From NCBI GenBank assembly GCA_002342415.1, contig DDPY01000022.1, positions 78,455-142,454 of the forward strand: a stretch of DNA of 64,000 bases. The letters run 5' to 3'. Position 1 is the first letter of the stretch; the number at the start of each line of letters is the position of its first letter. Origin of the DNA: Prevotella sp. UBA2456. Lineage in GTDB: Bacteria; Bacteroidota; Bacteroidia; Bacteroidales; Bacteroidaceae. The position numbers and the translations under genes are program-made. This document shows positions 34,128 through 41,808 of the stretch, piece after piece. Under the pieces are notes generated by a model. The model saw nothing but the letters and a program-made list of their open reading frames with translations, was not told the origin of the DNA and made no database searches.

Positions 34128-34925
34128 TTATATCTTTTCGTAAAACGCCTCGTAGGCATCGGAAAAGTCCTCACCGGGATAAGCCAGGGTAGGTATCTTG
34201 TTATCCTTTGCGTATTTGAGCAGATCTTTGTTCACATTCTTATGCGCGGCAATGACTCCGTCGCTATAGTCGATAGCCAGCTTGCCAAGCTCTTCAAAAT
34301 CGAAGTTGTCGTTGTATTTTTTGAGCAGCTCGGCCTTGGCATCACGGAACTCGACGCACTTCTTGAAGTTGGTGCCGAGGTCTGACTTCAGGTTGTTGGT
34401 GAAGAGAGAAGTCACGACTTTGGTGTTGGCAAACGATGGCTCCTCGTGATATGCGGTCTTGATATACAGCGGAACCACTGCTCCCATCCAACCTTGTATG
34501 TGGATGATGTCGGGCACCCAGCGCAGCTTCTTCACTGTTTCCAATACGCCGCGTGCAAAGAATATGGCACGCTCGCCATTGTCAGGATAGTCCTCGCCTT
34601 TCTCGTCTTGTGCCATCTGACGCTTCGAGAAATAGTCGTCGTTATCAATGAAATATACTTGGATGCGGGTCTGAGCGATGGTGGCCACTTTGATAATCAG
34701 TGGGTGGTCTGTGTCGTCAATGATAAGGTTCATACCCGAGAGGCGTATGACTTCATGCAGCTGGCCGCGACGTTCGTTGATGTTTCCCCATTTGGGCATA
34801 AATGTACGAATCTCGTGACCGTTGTCTTGCATCGCCTGAGGGAGGGCCTTACCCATAAGAGAAAGGTCGCTGTCGGGTACATAGGGTACAATCTCTTGGT
34901 TAATGAACAATATCTTCTTTGCCAT
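34128..34925 (-). CDS. Glycogen/starch synthase catalytic-domain-only protein (GT5 N-terminal type)
   Basis: A 265-residue protein similar only to the N-terminal half of glycogen synthase: KKILFINQEIVPYVPDSDLSLMGKALP, PKWGNINERRGQLHEV, then DIIHIQGWMGAVVPLYIK. The C-terminal nucleotide-sugar-binding half of GT5 is missing, and the usual KTGGL near the start is replaced by SDLSL. It therefore may not be a working synthase; a regulatory or altered enzyme is possible. Automated pipelines usually call it glycogen synthase. Confidence 0.8.
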   Translation of the reverse strand: MAKKILFINQEIVPYVPDSDLSLMGKALPQAMQDNGHEIRTFMPKWGNINERRGQLHEVIRLSGMNLIIDDTDHPLIIKVATIAQTRIQVYFIDNDDYFSKRQMAQDEKGEDYPDNGERAIFFARGVLETVKKLRWVPDIIHIQGWMGAVVPLYIKTAYHEEPSFANTKVVTSLFTNNLKSDLGTNFKKCVEFRDAKAELLKKYNDNFDFEELGKLAIDYSDGVIAAHKNVNKDLLKYAKDNKIPTLAYPGEDFSDAYEAFYEKI

Positions 34926-34948
34926 ACACGTGTAGTTTAAACCATGTG

Positions 34949-34956
34949 CAAAGGTA
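34949..34956 (-). promoter_or_regulatory. Promoter -7 element of the GT5-like/DUF4270 operon
   Basis: On the - strand this is TACCTTTG, an exact TAnnTTTG match, with a leader of roughly 20 bases. The gap to panC is AT-rich and otherwise empty. Confidence 0.6.
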
Positions 34957-35100
34957 CGAAAAAAAATTCACAAAACCGCTAAAACGTGCATATTTAAGGA
35001 TTTTTAGCCTCCTTTTTGGCATATTTTTACGATATTTTTTCCTTATTTGATAAAAATGTTGTTATTTTGCAGCCGATTTCAGAGATAAGCATTGAAAGAG

Positions 35101-35952
35101 ATGAAAGTATTCAATAAAATAGTTGATCTTCAGAACCAGTTGTTCGAGGATCGGAAAAGTGGAAAGGAAATAGGTCTAGTACCGACTATGGGTGCACTGC
35201 ATGAAGGTCATGCCTCGCTGGTGCGCCGCAGTGTGAAGGAGAACGCCGTTACGGTTGTTTCCGTGTTTGTCAATCCAACCCAGTTTAATGATAAGAACGA
35301 CCTCAAGAACTATCCGCGGACGCTCGATGCCGACTGCCGTCTGCTCGAATCGTGCGGTGCCGACTATGTGCTGGCTCCCTCTGTGGAGGAGATGTATCCT
35401 ACGCCCGACACCCGTCAGTTCGAATATCCTCCTGTTTCTACGGTGATGGAGGGTGCACATCGGCCTGGCCATTTCAACGGGGTTTGCCAGGTGGTGAGCC
35501 GTCTGTTCTATATCGTGAAGCCCACGCGTTCCTATTTCGGCGAGAAGGACTGGCAGCAGATTGCCGTTGTGAAGGCTATGGTGCGCCATCTGGGTATTCC
35601 GGTACAGATTGTCGAGTGCGAGATTATACGTGATGCCGACGGACTGGCCAAGAGTTCGCGCAACACTCTGCTGTCGGCTGATGAGCGGGCCATTGCTCCC
35701 AACATCTATAAGGCATTGAAGGAGAGTGTGGCTTATGCCAAGAACCACAGTGTCAAGGAAACGCACGACAAGGTGGTGGCGGATATCAATTCCGTCGATG
35801 GCCTGGATGTGGAATATTTCTCCATTGTCGACGGCAACACGCTGCAGGAGATTACCGACTGGGCCGACACTCCTTATGTGGTGGGCTGTATCACGGTCTA
35901 TTGCGGAAAGACTCCCATTCGTTTGATTGACCATATTAAATATAAGGAATAA
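35101..35952 (+). CDS. panC: Pantothenate synthetase
   Basis: A 283-residue ligase joining pantoate and beta-alanine with ATP, the last step of vitamin B5 synthesis. It has LVPTMGALHEGHASLV (HIGH-like), FVNPTQF, FNGVCQVVSRLF, YFGEKDWQQ and the KSSRNTLL stretch in the KMSKS position. The ATG at 35101 is chosen over a TTG at 35092. It is followed after 4 bases by panD, which supplies its substrate beta-alanine. Confidence 0.96.
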   Translation: MKVFNKIVDLQNQLFEDRKSGKEIGLVPTMGALHEGHASLVRRSVKENAVTVVSVFVNPTQFNDKNDLKNYPRTLDADCRLLESCGADYVLAPSVEEMYPTPDTRQFEYPPVSTVMEGAHRPGHFNGVCQVVSRLFYIVKPTRSYFGEKDWQQIAVVKAMVRHLGIPVQIVECEIIRDADGLAKSSRNTLLSADERAIAPNIYKALKESVAYAKNHSVKETHDKVVADINSVDGLDVEYFSIVDGNTLQEITDWADTPYVVGCITVYCGKTPIRLIDHIKYKE

Positions 35953-35956
35953 AGGC

Positions 35957-36301
35957 ATGATGATAGAAGTAATGAAGTCCAAGCTCCACTGTGTCACCGT
36001 GACAGAGGCCAATCTGAACTATATGGGCAGCATCACGATTGATGAGGATCTGATGGATGCTGCCAACCTCATTGCCGGCGAGAAGGTGCAGATTTGTAAC
36101 AATAACAATGGAGAGCGTTTCGAGACCTATATCATCAAGGGCGATCGCGGCTCGGGCTGTATCTGCCTGAATGGTGCTGCGGCCCGTAAGGTGCAGGTGG
36201 GCGATGTGGTGATTATCATCTCCTATGCGCTGATGGATTTTGAAGAGGCCAAGACATTCAAGCCTGCCGTCATCTTCCCGAAAGAAGGGAACAAGTTATA
36301 A
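35957..36301 (+). CDS. panD: Aspartate 1-decarboxylase (proenzyme)
   Basis: A 114-residue pyruvoyl enzyme that makes beta-alanine from aspartate. With the start at 35957, the self-cleavage site is exactly G24-S25 (NYMGSITID), as in E. coli, and K9 and H11 of the KLH motif line up. Further blocks are NNNNGERFETYII and RGSGCICLNGAAAR. It forms an operon with panC and ends just before a strong hairpin. Confidence 0.96.
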   Translation: MMIEVMKSKLHCVTVTEANLNYMGSITIDEDLMDAANLIAGEKVQICNNNNGERFETYIIKGDRGSGCICLNGAAARKVQVGDVVIIISYALMDFEEAKTFKPAVIFPKEGNKL

Positions 36302-36303
36302 AA

Positions 36304-36338
36304 ATTAAAGGTCGCTCCATCGAGCGACCTTTAATTTT
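36304..36338. terminator. Bidirectional terminator between panD and the biotin carrier gene
   Basis: A 13-base perfect inverted repeat (36304-36316 with 36323-36335) with a 6-base loop and A/T tracts on both sides serves both convergent genes. It touches the stop codon of the carrier gene at 36337. Confidence 0.88.
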
Positions 36339-36768
36339 ATTCAATCACCACTAAGGCATCGTCTTCCATGACGCTTTGTCCGGGTTTCACGCAGATGGCG
36401 GTAACCTTACCGCCTTTTTCTGCCTCGATGTTGTTGGCCATCTTCATGGCTTCCAGCACGAGCACCGTGTCGCCGGCCTTTACCTCATCGCCCACCTGGA
36501 CGTTGATGGCGGTGATGACACCGGGGAGGGGAGCCTTCACGGCATTGTTCGTGTTCACCTTGCCGCCGGTCTCGCTTGCCTCAGAGGGGCTGGGACTGGC
36601 TTCTACGGGTCTGCGAACCACCACCTTCTTCTCCTCTACGGGTTCGGGCTCCATTTCTACTTTATACTCCTCACCGTTGACGGTGACCGTTACTTCGTTT
36701 TCCACGATTTCACCAATAGCCACCTCATACTTGTTGCCATTGATGGTGTATTTATATTCTTTCTTCAT
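36337..36768 (-). CDS. mmdC: Biotin carboxyl carrier protein of the methylmalonyl-CoA decarboxylase/carboxylase
   Basis: A 143-residue carrier with a C-terminal biotinyl domain: VKAPLPGVITAINVQVGD, then EAMKM, whose Lys carries biotin. A Pro/Val/Glu-rich linker (about residues 40-70) joins it to an N-terminal part with two repeats of a beta strand motif. It moves the carboxyl group to or from the carboxyltransferase encoded upstream at 36953. The gene symbol is given by analogy with Propionigenium/Veillonella operons. Confidence 0.9.
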   Translation of the reverse strand: MKKEYKYTINGNKYEVAIGEIVENEVTVTVNGEEYKVEMEPEPVEEKKVVVRRPVEASPSPSEASETGGKVNTNNAVKAPLPGVITAINVQVGDEVKAGDTVLVLEAMKMANNIEAEKGGKVTAICVKPGQSVMEDDALVVIE

Positions 36769-36780
36769 GATGATGACGTG

Positions 36781-36939
36781 TTAAGGGTGTACTGTCATAG
36801 TCTGGGCATAACCATTCCACTGTGTCTGCTTTTCGGCTATTGTGATGATGCCGGGCTCCTTGTCGTGGACGTTGTTGCCTTTAAACTCATATAGTGCCAT
36901 CGCAATGGCAGCTCCTACTTCGTTATTTACTATTTTCAT
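36781..36939 (-). CDS. OadG/MmdD-like small subunit without membrane segment
   Basis: A 52-residue protein, MKIVNNEVGAAIAMALYEF followed by VHDKEPGIITI. This matches the C-terminal segment of gamma/delta subunits of sodium-pumping decarboxylases (the AISMALYLY...HD-x-E pattern), but the N-terminal membrane helix is missing. It lies between carboxyltransferase and biotin carrier, the normal position of that subunit. It probably serves as a small assembly subunit. Confidence 0.7.
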   Translation of the reverse strand: MKIVNNEVGAAIAMALYEFKGNNVHDKEPGIITIAEKQTQWNGYAQTMTVHP

Positions 36940-36952
36940 ACCTAAAGAATTA

Positions 36953-38518
36953 TTACATCGGGATGTTTCCGTGTTTCTTGGCGGGCAGTGCATCACGCTT
37001 GGTTGCCAGTTGGGCCAGTGCACGGCAGATGCGGAAGCGCGTGTTGCGCGGCTCGATGACATCGTCGATGTAGCCGTACTTGGCAGCCTGATAGGGATTG
37101 GCGAAGAGCTCGTTGTACTCCTCCTCCTTCTCGGCGATGAATGCCTTGACGTCCTCGCCGGCTTCCTTCTTGGCCTTGGCCTCCTTGGCATACAGCACGG
37201 CAGCGGCACCGCTGGCACCCATCACGGCAATCTCGGCAGAGGGCCATGCGTAGTTCAGGTCGGTATGCAGCTGCTTCGAACCCATCACGATGTGACTTCC
37301 GCCATACGACTTACGCAGCGTGACGGTAATCTTGGGTACGGTGGCCTCGCCGTAAGCGTAGAGCAGCTGTGCACCGTGCAGGATGACGGCATTGTACTCC
37401 TGACCCGTGCCGGGCAGGAATCCGGGAACGTCGACCAGCGACACGATAGGAATATTGAAAGCGTCGCAGAAACGGACGAAGCGGGCACCCTTGCGGCTGG
37501 CGTTCACGTCCAGCACGCCGGCATAGCATGAGGGCTGGTTGGCCACGATACCTACCGACTGTCCGTTGAAACGGGCGAAGCCTACGATGATGTTCTTGGC
37601 GAACTTGGGCTGTACCTCGAAGAACTCGTGGTCGTCGGTGATGGCCGAGATTACCTTGTACATGTCGTATGCCTCGTTGGGGTTTTCGGGGATAATCTCG
37701 TTCAGCGAGTCCTCCAGACGGTCGATGGGGTCGTCGCACTTCTTGCGGGGAGCCAGCTCCATATTGTTGGAGGGGATATAGCTCAGCAGCGTCTTCAGCA
37801 TCTCTACGGCCTCTTCCTCTGTCTTGGCGGTGAAGTGGGTCACACCCGACTTGGAAGCGTGTACCGATGCACCACCCAGGTGCTCCTGATCGATGTCCTC
37901 GCCGGTAACGGTCTTCACCACCTTCGGGCCGGTCAGGAACATATAGCTCGTGCCTTCCATCATCAGGGTGAAGTCGGTGAGGGCAGGGGAGTAGACGGCA
38001 CCACCGGCGCAGGGGCCGAAGATACCTGAAATCTGCGGAATGACACCAGAGGCCAGGATGTTACGCTCGAAAATCTCGGCATAGCCGGCCAGGGCATTGA
38101 TACCTTCCTGAATACGCGCACCACCCGAGTCGTTGATGCCGATGACGGGGGCACCCATCTTCATGGCCATATCCATCACCTTGCAGATCTTCTGCGACAT
38201 GGTCTCCGACAGCGAACCGGCATGTACGGTGAAGTCCTGTGCGAAGATGAATACCAGACGGCCGTCGATGGTACCGCTACCGGCTACCACGCCGTCGCCC
38301 AGGAACTGCTTCTTCTCCATGCCGAAGTTGTGGCAACGGTGCTCCTTGAACATGTCGTACTCCTCGAACGAGCCCTTGTCCAGCAGCATTTCAATGCGCT
38401 CGCGAGCTGTATATTTACCTTTGTCGTGTTGCTTTTGTATGGCTTTCTCGCCACCACCGAGACGCGCCTGCTCGCGCTTCTCGATCAGTTGCTTGATCTT
38501 TTCTAATTGCTTGCTCAT
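36953..38518 (-). CDS. mmdA: Acyl-CoA carboxyltransferase, methylmalonyl-CoA decarboxylase alpha subunit type
   Basis: A 521-residue carboxyltransferase of the MmdA/PccB group, acting on methylmalonyl-CoA/propionyl-CoA. It has GKYTARERIEMLLDKGSF, RLVFIFAQDFTVHAGSLSE, INDSGGARIQEGI, GPCAGGAVYSPAL, the second oxyanion-type region VDVPGFLPGTGQE, and YGGSHIVMGSK. It is in an operon after the epimerase, consistent with propionate formation by the succinate pathway. No OadB membrane pump gene is nearby. Confidence 0.93.
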   Translation of the reverse strand: MSKQLEKIKQLIEKREQARLGGGEKAIQKQHDKGKYTARERIEMLLDKGSFEEYDMFKEHRCHNFGMEKKQFLGDGVVAGSGTIDGRLVFIFAQDFTVHAGSLSETMSQKICKVMDMAMKMGAPVIGINDSGGARIQEGINALAGYAEIFERNILASGVIPQISGIFGPCAGGAVYSPALTDFTLMMEGTSYMFLTGPKVVKTVTGEDIDQEHLGGASVHASKSGVTHFTAKTEEEAVEMLKTLLSYIPSNNMELAPRKKCDDPIDRLEDSLNEIIPENPNEAYDMYKVISAITDDHEFFEVQPKFAKNIIVGFARFNGQSVGIVANQPSCYAGVLDVNASRKGARFVRFCDAFNIPIVSLVDVPGFLPGTGQEYNAVILHGAQLLYAYGEATVPKITVTLRKSYGGSHIVMGSKQLHTDLNYAWPSAEIAVMGASGAAAVLYAKEAKAKKEAGEDVKAFIAEKEEEYNELFANPYQAAKYGYIDDVIEPRNTRFRICRALAQLATKRDALPAKKHGNIPM

Positions 38519-38527
38519 AATCTTATA

Positions 38528-38932
38528 TTAATGTTCACAAAGTTCAGTTAATATTCCACAAGTTGATTTCGGGTGCAGGAAGGCGATGTTCAGCTGCTCA
38601 GCACCCTTGCGGGGCTTCTCGTCGATGAGGCGGACACCCTTTGCCGATACCTCTGCCAGTGCGTTTGCCACACCGTCCTCAATGCAGAACGCTACGTGGT
38701 GTACACCCTTGTTGCCCTTGTCCAGCCACTTCTGGATGGTGCTCTCGGGGCTTGTGGGCTCCAGCAGTTCCAGCTTGACCTCGCCGCACTTCAGGAAGGC
38801 GGTCTTCACCTTTTGGTCTTCTACTACTTCAGTTGCATAACACTCTAAGCCCAGCACGTCGGTAAAGAACGGCAGGCTCTCCTCAATGCTCTGGACGGCA
38901 ATGCCCAGATGCTCAATGTGAGAAATCTTCAT
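38528..38932 (-). CDS. mce: Methylmalonyl-CoA epimerase
   Basis: A 134-residue vicinal-oxygen-chelate enzyme that interconverts (R)- and (S)-methylmalonyl-CoA. Metal ligands are visible in IEHLGIAV (His), the central HHVAF (His) and the C-terminal LTELCEH region (Glu). It starts at the ATG at 38932; a longer frame exists upstream but covers the promoter. First gene of the mce-mmdA-OadG-like-mmdC operon. Confidence 0.93.
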   Translation of the reverse strand: MKISHIEHLGIAVQSIEESLPFFTDVLGLECYATEVVEDQKVKTAFLKCGEVKLELLEPTSPESTIQKWLDKGNKGVHHVAFCIEDGVANALAEVSAKGVRLIDEKPRKGAEQLNIAFLHPKSTCGILTELCEH

Positions 38933-38964
38933 ATTTCTGATATTAGTTGTACAAATAATGGTTG

Positions 38965-38972
38965 CAAAGGTA
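38965..38972 (-). promoter_or_regulatory. Promoter -7 element of the mce operon
   Basis: On the - strand this is TACCTTTG, an exact TAnnTTTG match, with a leader of about 28 bases. Confidence 0.6.
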
Positions 38973-39021
38973 CAAATTAAAATGAAGATTGGAGCAATGC
39001 TGAATAAAGAATTAAGCATTA

Positions 39022-41415
39022 TTAAAACTCCACAATCACTTTGCCATTGATTTGGCGGCCTGTCAGGTAGTTAGGCACGGCATACTGGTGGTTGGTGACG
39101 TCGGTAACCCAATAGTAGCTGTTGACGTTGGAGATGCCGAAGATGTTCAGTCCGTCTATGCCCAGCCAGATGCGGGGATGCTTGAACGAGGGCTGTCCCT
39201 TGGGGTCGCCTAATGCCAGGAACGACATGCCGATGTCGGCACGCTTATAGGCCGGTGCACGGAACTGCTGGTATTCCAGTCCGCGGTGGGGCGCACCGAA
39301 GGGCAGTCCGTCGGCAAAGGCCAGCCGGAGCGTCATCTTCCATCGCTCGGTGCCGGGGAAATAGTCGGTGAAGTGCAAGTTGACACCCCATCGCTGGTCG
39401 GTGGGCATGGGCACGCTGACACCGTTGATCTTCTGCTTGGTCGACATCACCGAGAAGGTGAGCCACGAGTCGGTGCCGGGCACAAACTCGCCATACAGCT
39501 TCAGATCCAGTCCGAAGGCATGTCCCTTGGCGATATTCTTGCCGTAGTACACCACCTTCATGTTCTGTACGTTATAGGGTACCAGATTGTCCATCAGCTT
39601 GAAATAGGCTTCTGCCGAGAAGCGGAAGGGGCGGTCCATCATGCGGAACCGATAGTCGAAGGCTCCCACGATGTGCAGGCTGCGCTGCGACTTGATTTTC
39701 TGGTTCAGCGTTACGATGGTCTGTCCGTTCACCGTCGATGTGTCGCGCATCTCCTTGTAGAACGGGGCCTGATAGTAGAGGCCTGCCGACAGGCGGAAGG
39801 TCATGTCCTGGTTCCACGCAGGTATCATAGCCAGCGACACGCGTGGCGAGACGATGGTCTCTTTGTTCCAGCTCCAGTTGGCCAGCCGTACACCGTAGTT
39901 CAGCGTCCATAGGGTGGGCGGTGTCTCGCCGTCCTCGCTGCCGCCGCTCTGGAATCGGTAGGTGTCCTGCAGGTAGGCTTCTATGCGCGTCGACGACACG
40001 TTGTTCTTCGAGCGCAGCGAGTAGATCAGGTCCAGTCGGTCGGGCTGGTGGGGGATGCTGTATCCGCTGCTGTCGCGCATCTCGTATTCACGCGCGTTCT
40101 CCTCTATCTTCTCCCACTTCACGGTGAATCCGCCTTCCCAGTGGTGCTTGCGGGTCTTGTGGTTGGCCATCAGCTTCACGCTGGCCACGTTGGCTGTCAG
40201 GTAGTTGCGGGCATGCTCCATGTAGGTGCCCACGCCCAGCGACTCCTGCGTCTGGGTGTCGTCCAGCCAGTATTGGCCCTGTATGTCGTAGGTCTCCTGC
40301 TCCTTGGTGTGGAAGGCCGAGCCTAAGAGGCTCACCGTGGTCTGCGGCGAGAAGATGCGTTGCAGGCGCAGGGTCCCGAACAGCGTGCGGAAGATGTCCT
40401 TCTCCTGACCGTCGAAGTAGACCTTGAATGACTTCACGTTCTGCATCGTGCCGAACGAGGTCTCGCGGTCCGAGGGACTGAAGTTGTAGTGGTTTTCCGA
40501 GATGTTGCCGATGAAGTCGATCATCCACCGCTGATTAGGCTGGTAGGTGATATAGGTCTGATAGTCGAAGAAGTTCGGCCGGTATTCGCCCTTGGTCTCC
40601 AGCGAGCCTAACAGGTAGCGGTTGGTCTTGTAGCGCACACCGTGGCTCATCGAGAACTTCTTGTTGCCGTAGCCCACGAAGGCCGAGGCCCCCAACAGCG
40701 AGGCCTGCACGTTGGCTTCCAGTCGCGTGGGCTTGCGGTAGTGAATGTCGAGTGCCGACGACATCTTGTCGCCGTATTTGGCCTCGAAGCCGCCGCTGGA
40801 GAATGCCACGCGCTCCACCATGTCGGAATTGATGACGCTGAGGCCCTCCTGCTGGCCGCTGCGTATGAGCAACGGGCGGTAGACCTCTACATTATTTATA
40901 TATACCGAGTTCTCGTCGAACGATCCGCCGCGCACGTTATACTGGCTCGACAGCTCGTTGTGGCTCGACACGCCGGCCTGCTGCTGCACCAGTTCCTCTA
41001 CGGCATTACCCGTGGTCGACGGACCCATCTTGGCGTTCTTGATGTCCAGCTCCTGCGTGGCGGTCGTCTGGCGGCGACGCTCCGTCACCACCACCTCGTC
41101 CAGCGCCTTCATCGGGTGCAGCGTCACCAGCAGGCGCTGGTTGCTGCGTGGCTTGCGCAGCACACGCGTACGCGTCTGGTAGCCCACCATCGAGAACTTC
41201 ACCACCACCGAGTCTGCGCTTTGCAGCTTCAGCGAGTATTCGCCCTTCAGGTTGGCCATGGTTACCGCCCCCTGTTCCAGACACGAAATGGTGGCCAGCT
41301 CGATGGCATTGCCGTCCTCGTCGCTCACCCGCCCCGACAGCGTAAACTGCTGTCCGCTGGCAGCCAGCGCCACCAGCGTCAGGAGCATCGACAGTATGTT
41401 TCTCTTGATAGTCAT
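39022..41415 (-). CDS. TonB-dependent receptor with carboxypeptidase-like regulatory domain
   Basis: A 797-residue outer-membrane importer. A signal peptide (SMLLTLVALAASGQQ) is followed by a carboxypeptidase-like domain (FTLSGRVSDEDGNAIELATI) and a plug domain beginning about residue 105 (ALDEVVVTE...VEELVQQQAGV...YNVRGGSFDENSVYINNVEVYRP), then a beta barrel ending in VEF with a terminal aromatic residue. No SusD partner follows, so it is not a classic Sus pair. Its substrate is unknown. The upstream region carries four regularly spaced palindromes. Confidence 0.92.
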   Translation of the reverse strand: MTIKRNILSMLLTLVALAASGQQFTLSGRVSDEDGNAIELATISCLEQGAVTMANLKGEYSLKLQSADSVVVKFSMVGYQTRTRVLRKPRSNQRLLVTLHPMKALDEVVVTERRRQTTATQELDIKNAKMGPSTTGNAVEELVQQQAGVSSHNELSSQYNVRGGSFDENSVYINNVEVYRPLLIRSGQQEGLSVINSDMVERVAFSSGGFEAKYGDKMSSALDIHYRKPTRLEANVQASLLGASAFVGYGNKKFSMSHGVRYKTNRYLLGSLETKGEYRPNFFDYQTYITYQPNQRWMIDFIGNISENHYNFSPSDRETSFGTMQNVKSFKVYFDGQEKDIFRTLFGTLRLQRIFSPQTTVSLLGSAFHTKEQETYDIQGQYWLDDTQTQESLGVGTYMEHARNYLTANVASVKLMANHKTRKHHWEGGFTVKWEKIEENAREYEMRDSSGYSIPHQPDRLDLIYSLRSKNNVSSTRIEAYLQDTYRFQSGGSEDGETPPTLWTLNYGVRLANWSWNKETIVSPRVSLAMIPAWNQDMTFRLSAGLYYQAPFYKEMRDTSTVNGQTIVTLNQKIKSQRSLHIVGAFDYRFRMMDRPFRFSAEAYFKLMDNLVPYNVQNMKVVYYGKNIAKGHAFGLDLKLYGEFVPGTDSWLTFSVMSTKQKINGVSVPMPTDQRWGVNLHFTDYFPGTERWKMTLRLAFADGLPFGAPHRGLEYQQFRAPAYKRADIGMSFLALGDPKGQPSFKHPRIWLGIDGLNIFGISNVNSYYWVTDVTNHQYAVPNYLTGRQINGKVIVEF

Positions 41416-41449
41416 CCTAAATAAAACGCGCCATCTTGCATTTTATTGT

Positions 41450-41525
41450 GAGTTAACTCGAATTGTCGTTTGAGTTAACTCGATTGATCGTTTGAGTTAA
41501 CTCGATTGATCGTTTGAGTTAACTC
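41450..41525. repeat. Four GAGTTAACTC palindromes at exact 22-base spacing
   Basis: The 10-base palindrome GAGTTAACTC occurs at 41450, 41472, 41494 and 41516, each start 22 bases after the last. The spacers are near-identical (GATTGATCGTTT type, with one variant). Positioned 35-110 bases upstream of the TonB receptor start, this looks like a multi-site operator or a structured leader. The remainder of the 393-base gap holds the small frame at 41631 and a weak hairpin. Confidence 0.85.
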
Positions 41526-41630
41526 GATTCACCGCCTGTTTTTTATTCTGTTTTTTTCCTAAAGAGTACTTTGTAATTCAACATTTGTCGCAAAGACACG
41601 CATTTTTCCTGTAAACTGCAAAGGAATTAT

Positions 41631-41726
41631 ATGGCTCATTCGGGTTCCTGGTATTATGCCTATACCATTGAAGGCAACAAGATTATAATTCACGATGCTT
41701 GCCACCAGCTAAATATGCACGAATAA
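41631..41726 (+). CDS. Doubtful 31-residue frame, possible remnant of a lipocalin-like domain
   Basis: An ATG opens 31 codons containing SGSWYYAYTIEGNKIIIHDA, which reads like the last strands of a small lipocalin-like or beta-barrel domain. There is no promoter or ribosome site that I can see. It is more likely a leftover of a larger gene than a working one. Confidence 0.25.
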   Translation: MAHSGSWYYAYTIEGNKIIIHDACHQLNMHE

Positions 41727-41730
41727 CATT

Positions 41731-41759
41731 GAGGAGCCGGCCTGTTGGGTCGGCTCCTC
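41731..41759. terminator. Hairpin downstream of the large lipoprotein gene
   Basis: GAGGAGCCG (41731-41739) pairs with CGGCTCCTC (41751-41759). There is no clean T tail, so it may end transcription only partly. Confidence 0.45.
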
Positions 41760-41808
41760 TGGTGCGTTGTGTAGGGTGATCTCCGCTGGGAGAGTGTCTC
41801 CTGTGGCT

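Noticed and set aside
41450..41525. Possible short CRISPR array
   Set aside because: The repeat is a 10-base palindrome and the spacers are nearly identical to each other, with no cas genes nearby.
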